44,553 nt of DNA from Patescibacteria group bacterium (GTDB lineage: Bacteria; Patescibacteriota; Patescibacteriia; Patescibacteriales; UBA12465): positions 1-44,553 of the forward strand of contig JAQICS010000015.1 in the NCBI GenBank assembly GCA_027858435.1. The letters are read 5' to 3'. This document shows positions 1 to 10,875 of this stretch, in pieces (position 1 is the stretch's first letter; each line of letters starts with the position of its first letter). Made by a program: the position numbers and the translations under genes. The notes under the pieces were generated by a model. The model was not told the DNA's origin and searched no databases. It saw only the letters and a program-made list of their open reading frames with translations.

Positions 1-245
1 AAAGAAAATCATTCGGCTTCAAGAATGTGGAGACTTATGTCAGGAAGCTTATTCTAGGTCTTTTGCCCTTCGCTTTGCTCTGGAGCTATACACACTTTTC
101 AACGTAGAGCCTAGATTTAGGTAATGTGCTCACACATATTGCACTTTTTTGATAAACTAAAGGTATATAAAAAAAATTATTTTTAAAAATTTAGCGTATA
201 AACAACTAAAGATTAAAAATAATTAATATTATAAACTTGTTTTTA

Positions 246-1274
246 TTACTTTAATTTATAATAAGTTGCCTTTCCTTTGCCTAATTTTTCAATTATTCCC
301 AAAGATATTAACTTATTAAAATCTAAATTTCTAGTTGGTTTAGCTCTATTTGTTAAATTAGAATATTCTTGATCAGTAATATAACCCTTTCTTTTAATTA
401 GATTTAAAATTATTTGGTGATGTTTTTTTAAATCATTTTTAGGGGAAATAACTATTTTATTTAATTCCTTACCAACACGAAGTAATTCATCTATAATACC
501 ATCTGTAAAATATTCTAACCATGAAGTAAAATCAATTTCATCTTTAATATCGTAATAATCACCTAAAATACCAACCTCCTTAAAATATTTACTAACATTT
601 TGATTATAATAATTTTCAAAACTGAAAAGATTAAAAGTATCTAAGCCCATTTTTGCCAATAATAACTTAGTAGCTAATCTAGCTGTACGACCGTTACCAT
701 CAACAAATGGATGAATTACTACAAATTGTTTATGAAAAATTCCAGCTAATATCAAAGAGTCAATTTTATTTTCATTGTCAGATAAATACTTAAACAATTC
801 ATTTAATAAATCTTCTACCTCTTTCTCTTCAGGTGGTAAATAAATAGTTTGACCAGTTTTAGGATTATTAACAAAAACTGGTTCTTGTCTAATTTTTCCA
901 CATCTATATTTTTCAATTAAATCTTTAGTTACTGTTTCTTGTATATTTAAAATTAATTTATTGCCAAAAACAATATTCTCTTTTTTAATTAGATTGTCTA
1001 AATCTACCAACGCTTTATTATAATTTAAAATTTCTTTTTCACTATCACGAACATACTCTGGTTTATTCTTTAAAATTCTTTTAACATCTATTAATGGTAA
1101 AGGGTTACCTTCGATGCTTGTTGAAGAAAAGACTGACATCACCCTAGCTCTTATTTTTAATTCAGTTAAAACAACATCAGAAAATCTACGATTATTCAAA
1201 TCAACAATAAGTCCAGCAATTCTTTTAATGTTTGCCAGTAATTTATTAGAAATTGTATATTTTGGATTAAACAT
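246..1274 (-). CDS. Fic family protein (class II-like: N-terminal inhibitory motif, C-terminal winged helix)
   Basis: Fic motif HPFVDGNGRTAR; upstream SSTSIEGNPL resembles the (S/T)xxxE(G/N) inhibitory helix; C-terminal NLIKRKGYITDQEYSNLTNRAKPTRNLDFNKLISLGIIEKL looks like wHTH. Confidence 0.9.
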   Translation of the reverse strand: MFNPKYTISNKLLANIKRIAGLIVDLNNRRFSDVVLTELKIRARVMSVFSSTSIEGNPLPLIDVKRILKNKPEYVRDSEKEILNYNKALVDLDNLIKKENIVFGNKLILNIQETVTKDLIEKYRCGKIRQEPVFVNNPKTGQTIYLPPEEKEVEDLLNELFKYLSDNENKIDSLILAGIFHKQFVVIHPFVDGNGRTARLATKLLLAKMGLDTFNLFSFENYYNQNVSKYFKEVGILGDYYDIKDEIDFTSWLEYFTDGIIDELLRVGKELNKIVISPKNDLKKHHQIILNLIKRKGYITDQEYSNLTNRAKPTRNLDFNKLISLGIIEKLGKGKATYYKLK

Positions 1275-1276
1275 AT

Positions 1277-1320
1277 ATAGACGTATTATAGACGTATTAT
1301 AGACGAATAATAGACGAATG
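1277..1320. repeat. Four tandem 11-bp units (ATAGACGTATT x2, ATAGACGAATA, ATAGACGAATG) in the fic promoter
   Basis: Direct read; overlaps a minus-strand promoter TTGACA (1319-1324), 17-nt spacer, TATAAT (1296-1301). Confidence 0.8.
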
Positions 1321-1382
1321 TCAAATTTTTTGGCTACTATTTTTCTTAAAAAATACTTAATTATTAGCCAACATTTCTCTAT

Positions 1383-2660
1383 TTAACTAACTCTTCCTAA
1401 ATATGGGATATTTATTTTCTTTTTGCTAGTTTCTCCTTTAAAGCATTCTCTGCTAGCTTTAGCGTCTCTATGGGTTTTAGCTATATTGGAACTAGAAACA
1501 ATGGCTTTAAAACTTGATCCTAAAAAAATACTATGCTTTCCGTATTTCTTAGAAACCTTATCAAGTCCTGAAAAAATTCTTTCTAGCTTATCATTTTTTA
1601 GACTTTCTAAAAATATATCAGTTTGACAAAGATCGTTTTTAGTTAACTTAGAAAAAACTACTCCACTAGCTCTATACATTCTATATGGAGAATATATATT
1701 TCTAAACTTCTTATCAATTTCTTTAATAATCTCAATTGGATTATTACTAGCTCTTAAAAGTTTTATTTCAAATGAATGATAATTAAAGCTTTGTGTTTTT
1801 AGAAAAAAGAAGACAGATTTTACAGCTAAATTATATCTTCGAAGTTTTATACAAGCATTTTCTACATTCTTAGATAATTGAGAAAACACATAATCATAAT
1901 TATTAATAGCCGGAGTGAAAGTTTTAGTTTTAGAAATCGAATAGAAATTATCTTTTAAATTAGTATTTAGCTTATACACCATATTTCCTTGAAGTTCCTG
2001 CCAAATTTCATATTGTAGTTTATGAAGTCTTGTTTTTATATAATCATAGCTTTTATTAACATATTCATAGGCTGTTTTTATCCCTATTTCATTTAATTTC
2101 AAACTAGTTTGTGGTCCTATACCCCAAACATCAATTACCTCAAGATCTTTAAGATAATTATTTATCTCTTCTCTTTCTATAATAGTTAGACCAGATGGTT
2201 TATTCCACTTAGAAGCAATTTTAGCCAGTGTTTTAGTTGGAGCTAATCCAACAGAGAAATTAAATCCTAATTCTTTATCAAGCGTTTCTTTTATCTCCTT
2301 AGCTATTTGAGATAAGCTTTTGTTATATAGCTTATCTAAGCCTGTTAAATCAACAAAACACTCATCAATGCTGTATTCTTCTACTTCTGAGCTATATCGT
2401 CTTACAATGTTATACATTCTCTTAGAATACAGACTGTATGTTTCATAGTCTGAGGGGATAAAAATAATGTCTTTACAAACTCTTTTTGCTTCAATTATAC
2501 TCATCCCTCTTTTAATTCCCTTATATTTTGCCTCATAACTTAGGGCAGACACTATTCCTCTTTCCATTCCAGTGGCAACTGGCTTCCCTCTAAGTTTTGG
2601 CCACTTAGCTAGCTCACAGGAAACAAAGAAACAATCAGCGTCAATATGAAGTATTGTCAT
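1383..2660 (-). CDS. umuC: Y-family DNA polymerase (UmuC/DinB-like)
   Basis: MTILHIDADCFFVSCE, EYSIDECFVDLTG, FSVGLAPTKTLAKIASKWNKPSGL motifs; downstream of lexA/umuD-like gene. Confidence 0.9.
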   Translation of the reverse strand: MTILHIDADCFFVSCELAKWPKLRGKPVATGMERGIVSALSYEAKYKGIKRGMSIIEAKRVCKDIIFIPSDYETYSLYSKRMYNIVRRYSSEVEEYSIDECFVDLTGLDKLYNKSLSQIAKEIKETLDKELGFNFSVGLAPTKTLAKIASKWNKPSGLTIIEREEINNYLKDLEVIDVWGIGPQTSLKLNEIGIKTAYEYVNKSYDYIKTRLHKLQYEIWQELQGNMVYKLNTNLKDNFYSISKTKTFTPAINNYDYVFSQLSKNVENACIKLRRYNLAVKSVFFFLKTQSFNYHSFEIKLLRASNNPIEIIKEIDKKFRNIYSPYRMYRASGVVFSKLTKNDLCQTDIFLESLKNDKLERIFSGLDKVSKKYGKHSIFLGSSFKAIVSSSNIAKTHRDAKASRECFKGETSKKKINIPYLGRVS

Positions 2661-2671
2661 ATTTTAATATA

Positions 2672-3256
2672 TTAATATTTTCTAATAACCGCCCTTACCA
2701 CTGCTGCTATTTTTAATTCTTCCTGAGGATATATTCTTAAATACTTAGAATTAGCTGGTTCTAAAAAAACAATTTTTCCAGTTTTACGTAAGTACTTTAT
2801 CGTCCATTGATTATCTACTTGAGCGATAACGATATCACCACTGGTGGCGGTTAAACTACGATCAGCTAAAACCATGTCTCCTTCCATTATTCCAGCATCT
2901 TTCATGGAGTCTCCACTAACCTTTAACATATAGGTAGCATCCTTATTATTTATCAAATACTCATCTAAGCTCATAGTATCAGCTAGCTCCTCTTCAGCAG
3001 GAGATGGAAACCCAGCCACTACTTCCCCTAAAATCTTAAGCTTACCAAATATACTTTTAGGAATTAATCTTCCCTTCTCATCTTTTCCTAAAAAATCTTC
3101 CTCAATTAATTTATTGACAAGTTTAAAAACTGAGTTTTTAGATTTAAATTTTAAAATTTCCATTATCTCAGAATAGCTAGGCATTCTTTTATTTAATTTA
3201 TAGAAATTCTTAATTTGTTTTTTATACCTTTCGTTTATTTCTCCTACATTTGTCAT
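2672..3256 (-). CDS. lexA: LexA/UmuD-like S24 repressor-protease
   Basis: N-terminal wHTH (MPSYSEIMEILKFKSKNSVFKLVNKLIEEDFL), Ala-Gly cleavage region GEVVAGFPSP, VSGDSMKDAGIMEGDMVLAD. Confidence 0.85.
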   Translation of the reverse strand: MTNVGEINERYKKQIKNFYKLNKRMPSYSEIMEILKFKSKNSVFKLVNKLIEEDFLGKDEKGRLIPKSIFGKLKILGEVVAGFPSPAEEELADTMSLDEYLINNKDATYMLKVSGDSMKDAGIMEGDMVLADRSLTATSGDIVIAQVDNQWTIKYLRKTGKIVFLEPANSKYLRIYPQEELKIAAVVRAVIRKY

Positions 3257-3330
3257 ATGTTTGATAAATATTAATTTAACTTAATAAAAAATAGTTAAAA
3301 AAATAATAAATTAGATATATTTATATTATA

Positions 3331-3346
3331 GTAAACAATCGTTCAC
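3331..3346 (-). promoter_or_regulatory. Putative LexA (SOS) box GTGAACGATTGTTTAC within the lexA-umuC promoter
   Basis: GAAC-N4-GTTY core; flanked by TTTACA (-35, rc 3348-3353) and TATAAT (-10, rc 3325-3330), 17-nt spacer. Confidence 0.75.
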
Positions 3347-3358
3347 CTGTAAAGATAA

Positions 3359-3391
3359 TAAAAAAAATAGACTATATTTAATAATCTATTT
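3359..3391 (-). terminator. Rho-independent terminator downstream of tRNA-Thr
   Basis: AAATAGA...TCTATTT hairpin followed on the minus strand by a T-tract. Confidence 0.55.
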
Positions 3392-3398
3392 CTTCTTG

Positions 3399-3471
3399 AG
3401 CCGTTGACCGGGCTTGAACCGGTGACCTTCTCCTTACCATGGAGACGCTCTACCAACTGAGCTACAACGGC
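3399..3471 (-). tRNA. tRNA-Thr (anticodon GGT)
   Basis: Minus strand GCCGTTGTAGCTCAGTTGGTAGAGCGTCTCCATGGTAAGGAGAAGGTCACCGGTTCAAGCCCGGTCAACGGC: complete cloverleaf, loop ATGGTAA. Confidence 0.95.
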
Positions 3472-4290
3472 CTACTCTTCTCTTTCTTTTAACATTTCAA
3501 TCTCTTCTTTCCATACTTCTATTTTTTTATTTTCAGGATTATTTTCTACCAATCTTTCTAAATAGGAAATAGCTGATTTTTTATCATTTCTCATTATACT
3601 TAAATCCAATATTAAATCAAGAAATCTTGGATTGTTTTTTTCTATTTCTAACGCTTCAGCTGCTTCATCAAAAGAAAGCTCAATATTTTCAGCTTCTTTT
3701 AACATCTCAGCTAGAGAAAAATGAATTTCAGCTGTATTTATATCTCCAGAAAAAATATCTTCTTTTTTTCTTTTCTTAGCTAACTTTAAAGCATGACGAA
3801 ATACTTGTTCAGATTCTGTCCATTTTTTAGATTGTTGATATGCTTTTCCTAAATAGAAGAAAGCTTCTAAGTTTCTTTGCTCAAGTGAAATTATCTCAAG
3901 TAGTTTTTCTACGGCTAACTCACTTTTTTATTCAGCTAAGTCATTTTGAGCTTTAGAAAAAAGATCTTTAATTAATTTTTCTTTCTCAGACCAAGAAATC
4001 TTTTTCTTTTTATAATTACTCTTTACTTTTTTAAGTTTCTTTTCTGAAAAATCAACAAAGCTTAAAAACCTGTCTTTTATCTTTAACCAAAGATTAGCAA
4101 ATAATCCACTTAATTTACTAATATCTCTATCTACTCTTTTTTTAATAATTGCTTTTTTAGCACTTGCTTCCTTTTCACCAGGAATGTTTTCCACATTTAA
4201 AACCGCTAGTACCGGAAACTTCCTTACTATAATAATTATAATAATAAAAAGTGAAATTACTGCAATTATTAAAAATATATTATCTGACAT
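3472..4290 (-). pseudogene. TPR-repeat membrane-anchored protein split by one in-frame TAA (3928-3930); ORF pieces 3928-4290 and 3472-3705
   Basis: Both pieces are in the same frame; reading through TAA gives ...KAQNDLAE*KSELAVEKLLEIISLEQRNLEAFFYLGKAYQQSKKWTESEQVFRHALKLAKKRKKEDIF...FSLAEMLKEAENIE... with no other stop. Confidence 0.75.
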
Positions 4291-5017
4291 AATTTTTCTT
4301 AAAAATTTTAGAAAATTCTTGATAATTTAAACTAGCTCCACCAATTAATAATCCATCTATTTGTTTATACTTTAGAAATTCACTAGAATTACTGGCCTTA
4401 ATACTACCACCGTAGAAAACTTTTACTTTCTTTTTAAAATCATTATAGATTAGATCTTTAATATAAATTGATGTTTCATTAACTTTTTCTGCCTCAGGTG
4501 TTTTACCACTTCCAATTGCCCAAATTGGTTCATAGGCAATAGAAATATTTGTTAATTCTTTCTTTAACACATCTTTTAAAGCTCCTTTAAGTTGAGTCTT
4601 TAAAATACTTTTGGTTTTTTTATTCTTTTTCTCAGTTAAATTTTCCCCCACACATAGTATCACCTTTAAACCAACTTTTAAAGCCTGTTTAATTTTGTTG
4701 TTTATTATCTCATTATCTTCTTTTTGATACTTTCTTCTTTCGCTGTGTCCAATAATTACATATTTAGCCCCACTTTCTATAATACTTTGAGAAGCTACTT
4801 CTCCGGTGTATGAGCCATATGAATAAGCGGCACAATCTTGTGCTCCTAAATATATATCTTTTCTTTTAAGTTTTTGATTAATTAAATTTAAACTTAAAAA
4901 ATCTGGACATACTATTATTTCATTGTCTGTTTTAATCTTTGCTATTTTATTTGCCAATATCAATGATTCTTTAATTGAAAGATTCATCTTCCAATTAGCA
5001 ATAATTGTTTTACTCAT
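4280..5017 (-). CDS. tpiA: Triosephosphate isomerase
   Basis: ANWKMN, IIGHSERR, AYEPIWAIGSG, FYGGSIKASN, GLLIGGASL. Confidence 0.97.
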   Translation of the reverse strand: MSKTIIANWKMNLSIKESLILANKIAKIKTDNEIIVCPDFLSLNLINQKLKRKDIYLGAQDCAAYSYGSYTGEVASQSIIESGAKYVIIGHSERRKYQKEDNEIINNKIKQALKVGLKVILCVGENLTEKKNKKTKSILKTQLKGALKDVLKKELTNISIAYEPIWAIGSGKTPEAEKVNETSIYIKDLIYNDFKKKVKVFYGGSIKASNSSEFLKYKQIDGLLIGGASLNYQEFSKIFKKNYVR

Positions 5018-5078
5018 ACTTAATTAATTTACTTAATTAATAATTTATGTTTTTATCTTTCTTCTTTTTTGCTTGTCT

Positions 5079-5288
5079 TTATTCTACTTCTTGATATTTT
5101 AATCTGTATTCTTCATCACTCATGGTTAAATACATTATTGCCTCTATTACCCCAATTATTGAAGGAATAATTGTCCAGGAAAAAAGTAAATAAAGGAAAC
5201 CTTTACCAATTTTATTTTGATAAAATTTATGAGCTCCCATGCCTCCTAAAAATACAGCTAGGATAACCGCTATTGTTCTTGTTTTCAT
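5079..5288 (-). CDS. TM2 domain-containing small membrane protein
   Basis: AVILAVFLGGMGAHKFYQNKIGKGFLYLLFSWTIIPSIIGVIEAI. Confidence 0.85.
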   Translation of the reverse strand: MKTRTIAVILAVFLGGMGAHKFYQNKIGKGFLYLLFSWTIIPSIIGVIEAIMYLTMSDEEYRLKYQEVE

Positions 5289-5341
5289 ATAATTTATATT
5301 AATTATCTCTTCTTAGTATAGTTTAACGCATATTTAAAAAA

Positions 5342-5362
5342 AATCCCAGTTTTAAACTGGGA
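5342..5362. terminator. Hairpin terminator ATCCCAGTTTTAAACTGGGAT
   Basis: Perfect inverted repeat downstream of the M23 peptidase gene. Confidence 0.6.
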
Positions 5363-5383
5363 TATTTATTTTATATTATTGTA

Positions 5384-6625
5384 TTATTTTCTAAGTTTTT
5401 CTTGATAATCATTTATCTCATTAAAGAATCTTTCCTTGTTTTCTTCTTTTATCGGTTTACCCGGTGGAAGAACTTCATTTAAAGGATTAATTTTAGATCC
5501 ATTTTTTACCATTTCATAGTGAAGATGAGGTCCAGTTGAAAAACCAGTAGAACCAACATAGCCAATTACATCTCCTTGTTTAATCTTTTGACCAGTTCTA
5601 ACTGCTATCTTTGACATGTGGCCATAATTAGTTGAATAAGTACCATTATGTCTAACTTTTACCATATAGCCATAGGGACCATTCCAACCCGCAAAAGAGA
5701 TTGTACCATCACCAACTGTTCTAATTGGTGTTCCAGTAATAGCGGCGTAATCAATAGCTCTGTGTCCAGTTGAAACATTAAAGGCGGCTACATAACGAGA
5801 ACCAGTGGTAAAACCAGATGAAATATATTTAAAAGAAAGTGGGGCTTTTAGAAACATTTTTTGTACCGAATTTGCTTCCTTATCAAAATACCCTTTATTC
5901 TCCTCATTTTCTTCAAAGTAGTATAGCTCATAAGGTTCTCCGGCATTAACATATCTAGCTGCTAAAACTTTTCCTGGTCTTACATATTCTCCATCTAAAT
6001 AAAGTTTTTCGTATATAAACTTAAAGGTGTCACCTTTTCTTGGATCTTTAGCAAAATCTATACTCCATTGAAAAGCATCAGCCATAGCGATAATTGCTCT
6101 TTCATCAATATCTTGAGACATAGCCGCTTCGTATAAAGAACTTTCAACCTTACCCCCTGATGTTACTACTTTAGTTTCATAAGGGATTTTTCTGATTTTA
6201 ACTTCTAATGGATCTTTTTCAAAATTAACAAATAATTCTTCTTCACTGTCCATTTTATAGATCATCTCTTCTAACTTGTCTGTTTTTTTATCAAATTTAA
6301 ATTCTAAAAAATAACCAGCTCTAATTTTAGCTAAATCGTATATTTCTTTACTCTCGTTATAAATAGAATTACAGATTGTATTTAACACCCCTGCTCTTTT
6401 AGCTGCTTTTGAGAAAGTATCACCTGATTCAATCTCTATCATTTTCCTATAATAATCTGGCTCTTTAACCGCTATTTTTTCTTCTATTTCTTCTTCACCT
6501 ACTTTATTCTTTTGATTTAAATGATTATAAGCTTGTGATTTATTAGAAAAATAGAAAATGAAAAATATAATTATAAGAACTAATAATACTATTGACAAAA
6601 TTGTTATTCTCTTGTTTCTATTCAT
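5384..6625 (-). CDS. M23 family metallopeptidase (MepM-like murein endopeptidase)
   Basis: N-terminal TM; HRAIDYA and GPHLHYEM zinc motifs; LysM/OapA-like region before the peptidase domain. Confidence 0.92.
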   Translation of the reverse strand: MNRNKRITILSIVLLVLIIIFFIFYFSNKSQAYNHLNQKNKVGEEEIEEKIAVKEPDYYRKMIEIESGDTFSKAAKRAGVLNTICNSIYNESKEIYDLAKIRAGYFLEFKFDKKTDKLEEMIYKMDSEEELFVNFEKDPLEVKIRKIPYETKVVTSGGKVESSLYEAAMSQDIDERAIIAMADAFQWSIDFAKDPRKGDTFKFIYEKLYLDGEYVRPGKVLAARYVNAGEPYELYYFEENEENKGYFDKEANSVQKMFLKAPLSFKYISSGFTTGSRYVAAFNVSTGHRAIDYAAITGTPIRTVGDGTISFAGWNGPYGYMVKVRHNGTYSTNYGHMSKIAVRTGQKIKQGDVIGYVGSTGFSTGPHLHYEMVKNGSKINPLNEVLPPGKPIKEENKERFFNEINDYQEKLRK

Positions 6626-6702
6626 AAGTTTTTGTTTACTTATTAAGGTTAATACAAAATTAAAAAAATGCCAAATGCTTAAGACTAAACAGATTAATAT
6701 AG

Positions 6703-8856
<2,154 letters not shown>

Positions 8857-8861
8857 ACTAT

Positions 8862-9326
8862 ATGGAAAATTTTTTAAACCAATATTTAATTCTAATTTGC
8901 CCGATCATTGCTTTCATTATTGCTCAAGGAACTAAAGTGTTAATTAGGGCAACGAATGGTAAAATAACATTTAAGGATATATTTTCCTATTCTGATATGC
9001 CAAGTGGTCACACTGCTGTTGTAACCTCCTTAGCAGCAATTGTTGCTTTAAGAGAAGGAATGGACTCTAGTTTATTTGCTATTTCTTTCGTTTTTGCCAC
9101 TATCGTTATCGTTGATGCAATTGGCTTAAGAAATTATCTAGGCCAACATGGAAAAACTTTAAACATTTTAGTAAGAGATTTAAAGGATGATGAATTTCTT
9201 GATTTCTCATATCCAAGATTATTAGAAAAAATTGGCCACACTCCGATACAGGTTTTAGTTGGTGGCACAATCGGAATTATAACTAGTTTAATTGGTTTCT
9301 GGTTTTTTAGTAACTTTATTATTTAA
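8862..9326 (+). CDS. Divergent PAP2/DUF212 family membrane phosphatase-like protein
   Basis: DMPSGHTAVVTSLA ... DAIGLRNYLGQHGKTLN; TM segments. Confidence 0.85.
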   Translation: MENFLNQYLILICPIIAFIIAQGTKVLIRATNGKITFKDIFSYSDMPSGHTAVVTSLAAIVALREGMDSSLFAISFVFATIVIVDAIGLRNYLGQHGKTLNILVRDLKDDEFLDFSYPRLLEKIGHTPIQVLVGGTIGIITSLIGFWFFSNFII

Positions 9327-9388
9327 ACTAAAACAATAAACTACTAATTATTTTATATTATTAAACCTACAATTTATATATATAAAAC

Positions 9389-9418
9389 AAACCGCCTCTT
9401 TTTGAGACGGTTTTTTTG
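9389..9418 (+). terminator. Rho-independent terminator
   Basis: AACCGCCTC-TTTTT-GAGACGGTTTTTTT. Confidence 0.85.
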
Positions 9419-9586
9419 TTAGTCGTTTTGACTAAAACTAAAAATTAGGTGGTTAGTATCTTCCACAATGTTTTCCGGTGGATAATTAGCTACCACAAAA
9501 TCATTAATAAAATCCGGGTCAGACACTTGATAATTAAAACTTTCTTTGTTTCTCTCTTTTCTTTTTTCTCTTTCTTCTTTGTCCAT
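9419..9586 (-). CDS. Small hypothetical ORF (55 aa), below the supplied ORF-track cutoff
   Basis: MDKEEREKRKERNKESFNYQVSDPDFINDFVVANYPPENIVEDTNHLIFSFSQND*; directly downstream of 9593-9877. Confidence 0.5.
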   Translation of the reverse strand: MDKEEREKRKERNKESFNYQVSDPDFINDFVVANYPPENIVEDTNHLIFSFSQND

Positions 9587-9592
9587 AAATAT

Positions 9593-9877
9593 TTATTTTT
9601 TCAAATTCATCATTTCAACAATTTCTTCTTTAGGTATTTTTTCTCCTCCTCTTCTTTTTGTTTTTTTTAAAAGATAATTACCAGGATCAAATTCCCATAA
9701 TAATTTCTTCAAAGATCTTTGAGCAATTCCTTTATCATGCAATTCTTCAATGCTATTGTTTTTCAATGCATCTTCGATAAAAGCGATGACAATTTTTTTA
9801 GTATAATCTTGAAATCCTAAATCATCTAGTATCCGGACTTCCCTTCTTGTTAAATTTTTTAGTTCTTTCTTTTTCAT
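9593..9877 (-). CDS. Hypothetical charged 94-aa protein
   Basis: ORF only; no recognised motif. Confidence 0.6.
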   Translation of the reverse strand: MKKKELKNLTRREVRILDDLGFQDYTKKIVIAFIEDALKNNSIEELHDKGIAQRSLKKLLWEFDPGNYLLKKTKRRGGEKIPKEEIVEMMNLKK

Positions 9878-9966
9878 AGTATTCAGTTTTCAAAGTTCCA
9901 ATTTGTTAATATAAATTAACAAATAAAAAGACAAATGTCAATTAATATTTGTCTTAAATAGTTAAA

Positions 9967-10869
9967 CTATAGGTTAGAGAATAGATTTTTTCCAGTCATT
10001 GATGGAGACTTTTCAATATTAAAAAAGCTCAGTATACTTGGTGCTAAATCAGCTAAAGTACCTACTTTTTCCAGTAAGCTTAGGTCATAGCTATTTGAAT
10101 CATGAAATCCAATAGAAAGTCCTTCAAATTCTTCTGCAACTAAAATTAAAGGTAATGGATTGTTAGTAATTTTTTTATCAGGTAAATCAGTTCCTAAATC
10201 TATCATTTTTTCTGCATTACCAGATGCAGAAGATATTATTAATTTTCCTTTTTTCTCTAAAATATTTTCAACTAATTTTTTAATTCTTTTATCAACCTCA
10301 GTTATTGTTTTTTTAGTTCTCTCTAAATCTCCTTCTGAGGCACTTAAGTCAATAGCGGAAACTGAAACCGCGATAAAGTTAGATGTAATATCTTTATCTA
10401 ATTCTTTAAAAACTTCTTTAAATATTAAATCAGTAGCGGAATTTGAAAATCCTTTTTTATTATTATTTTCAGATGAAATTGTTTCCCAAACTTCATGACT
10501 ATGTTTTACATCCCTTCCTCCATTAAAAAAATTGGTTAAGGCAGCTAAACGAAGTGTTTCGGTTATTTTAACTTGTTTTAACCCTTTGTCTGCAATTAGA
10601 GATGATATTGTGGTATCTGCTACCAGGTTTTCATCTTTTATATCACAGCCAGCTCCTATGCTTAAATAGCGAGCGTTTATAGAGCTGGGAAGCGTTCTTA
10701 ATGAGGCGGCTGGATAGTTTTTAATTAACTCATTTATATTTGGAGTTTGGGCTAAGCTCAGAGCATTTCCTTCGTTATCAGGAGCAATACCAAAACCATC
10801 AAGAAGCAGGAGTACTACTGGCTTAATTTCGGGTAAGGGGTCATCTTCTTGTTCTTTTAAATCTTCCAT
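9967..10869 (-). CDS. Degenerate, domain-deleted 2,3-bisphosphoglycerate-independent phosphoglycerate mutase-like protein
   Basis: PVVLLLLDGFGIAPDNEGNALSLAQTPNI, VKITETLRLAALTNFFNGGRD, GNAEKMIDLGTDLP...NNPLPLILV, SMTGKNL align with iPGM; GQMGNSEVGH, DMVGH and TADHGNAE catalytic motifs are altered; transferase insert absent. Confidence 0.85.
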   Translation of the reverse strand: MEDLKEQEDDPLPEIKPVVLLLLDGFGIAPDNEGNALSLAQTPNINELIKNYPAASLRTLPSSINARYLSIGAGCDIKDENLVADTTISSLIADKGLKQVKITETLRLAALTNFFNGGRDVKHSHEVWETISSENNNKKGFSNSATDLIFKEVFKELDKDITSNFIAVSVSAIDLSASEGDLERTKKTITEVDKRIKKLVENILEKKGKLIISSASGNAEKMIDLGTDLPDKKITNNPLPLILVAEEFEGLSIGFHDSNSYDLSLLEKVGTLADLAPSILSFFNIEKSPSMTGKNLFSNL

Positions 10870-10875
10870 ATAAAA

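Noticed and set aside
3928-3930. Alternative genetic code explaining the in-frame stop
   Set aside because: Known CPR recoding affects UGA; this is a TAA, and TAA clearly terminates many other ORFs here (for example gyrB and clpB)
9449-9670. 73-aa plus-strand ORF rich in F/S
   Set aside because: Low-complexity antisense of two short minus-strand ORFs; composition artefact
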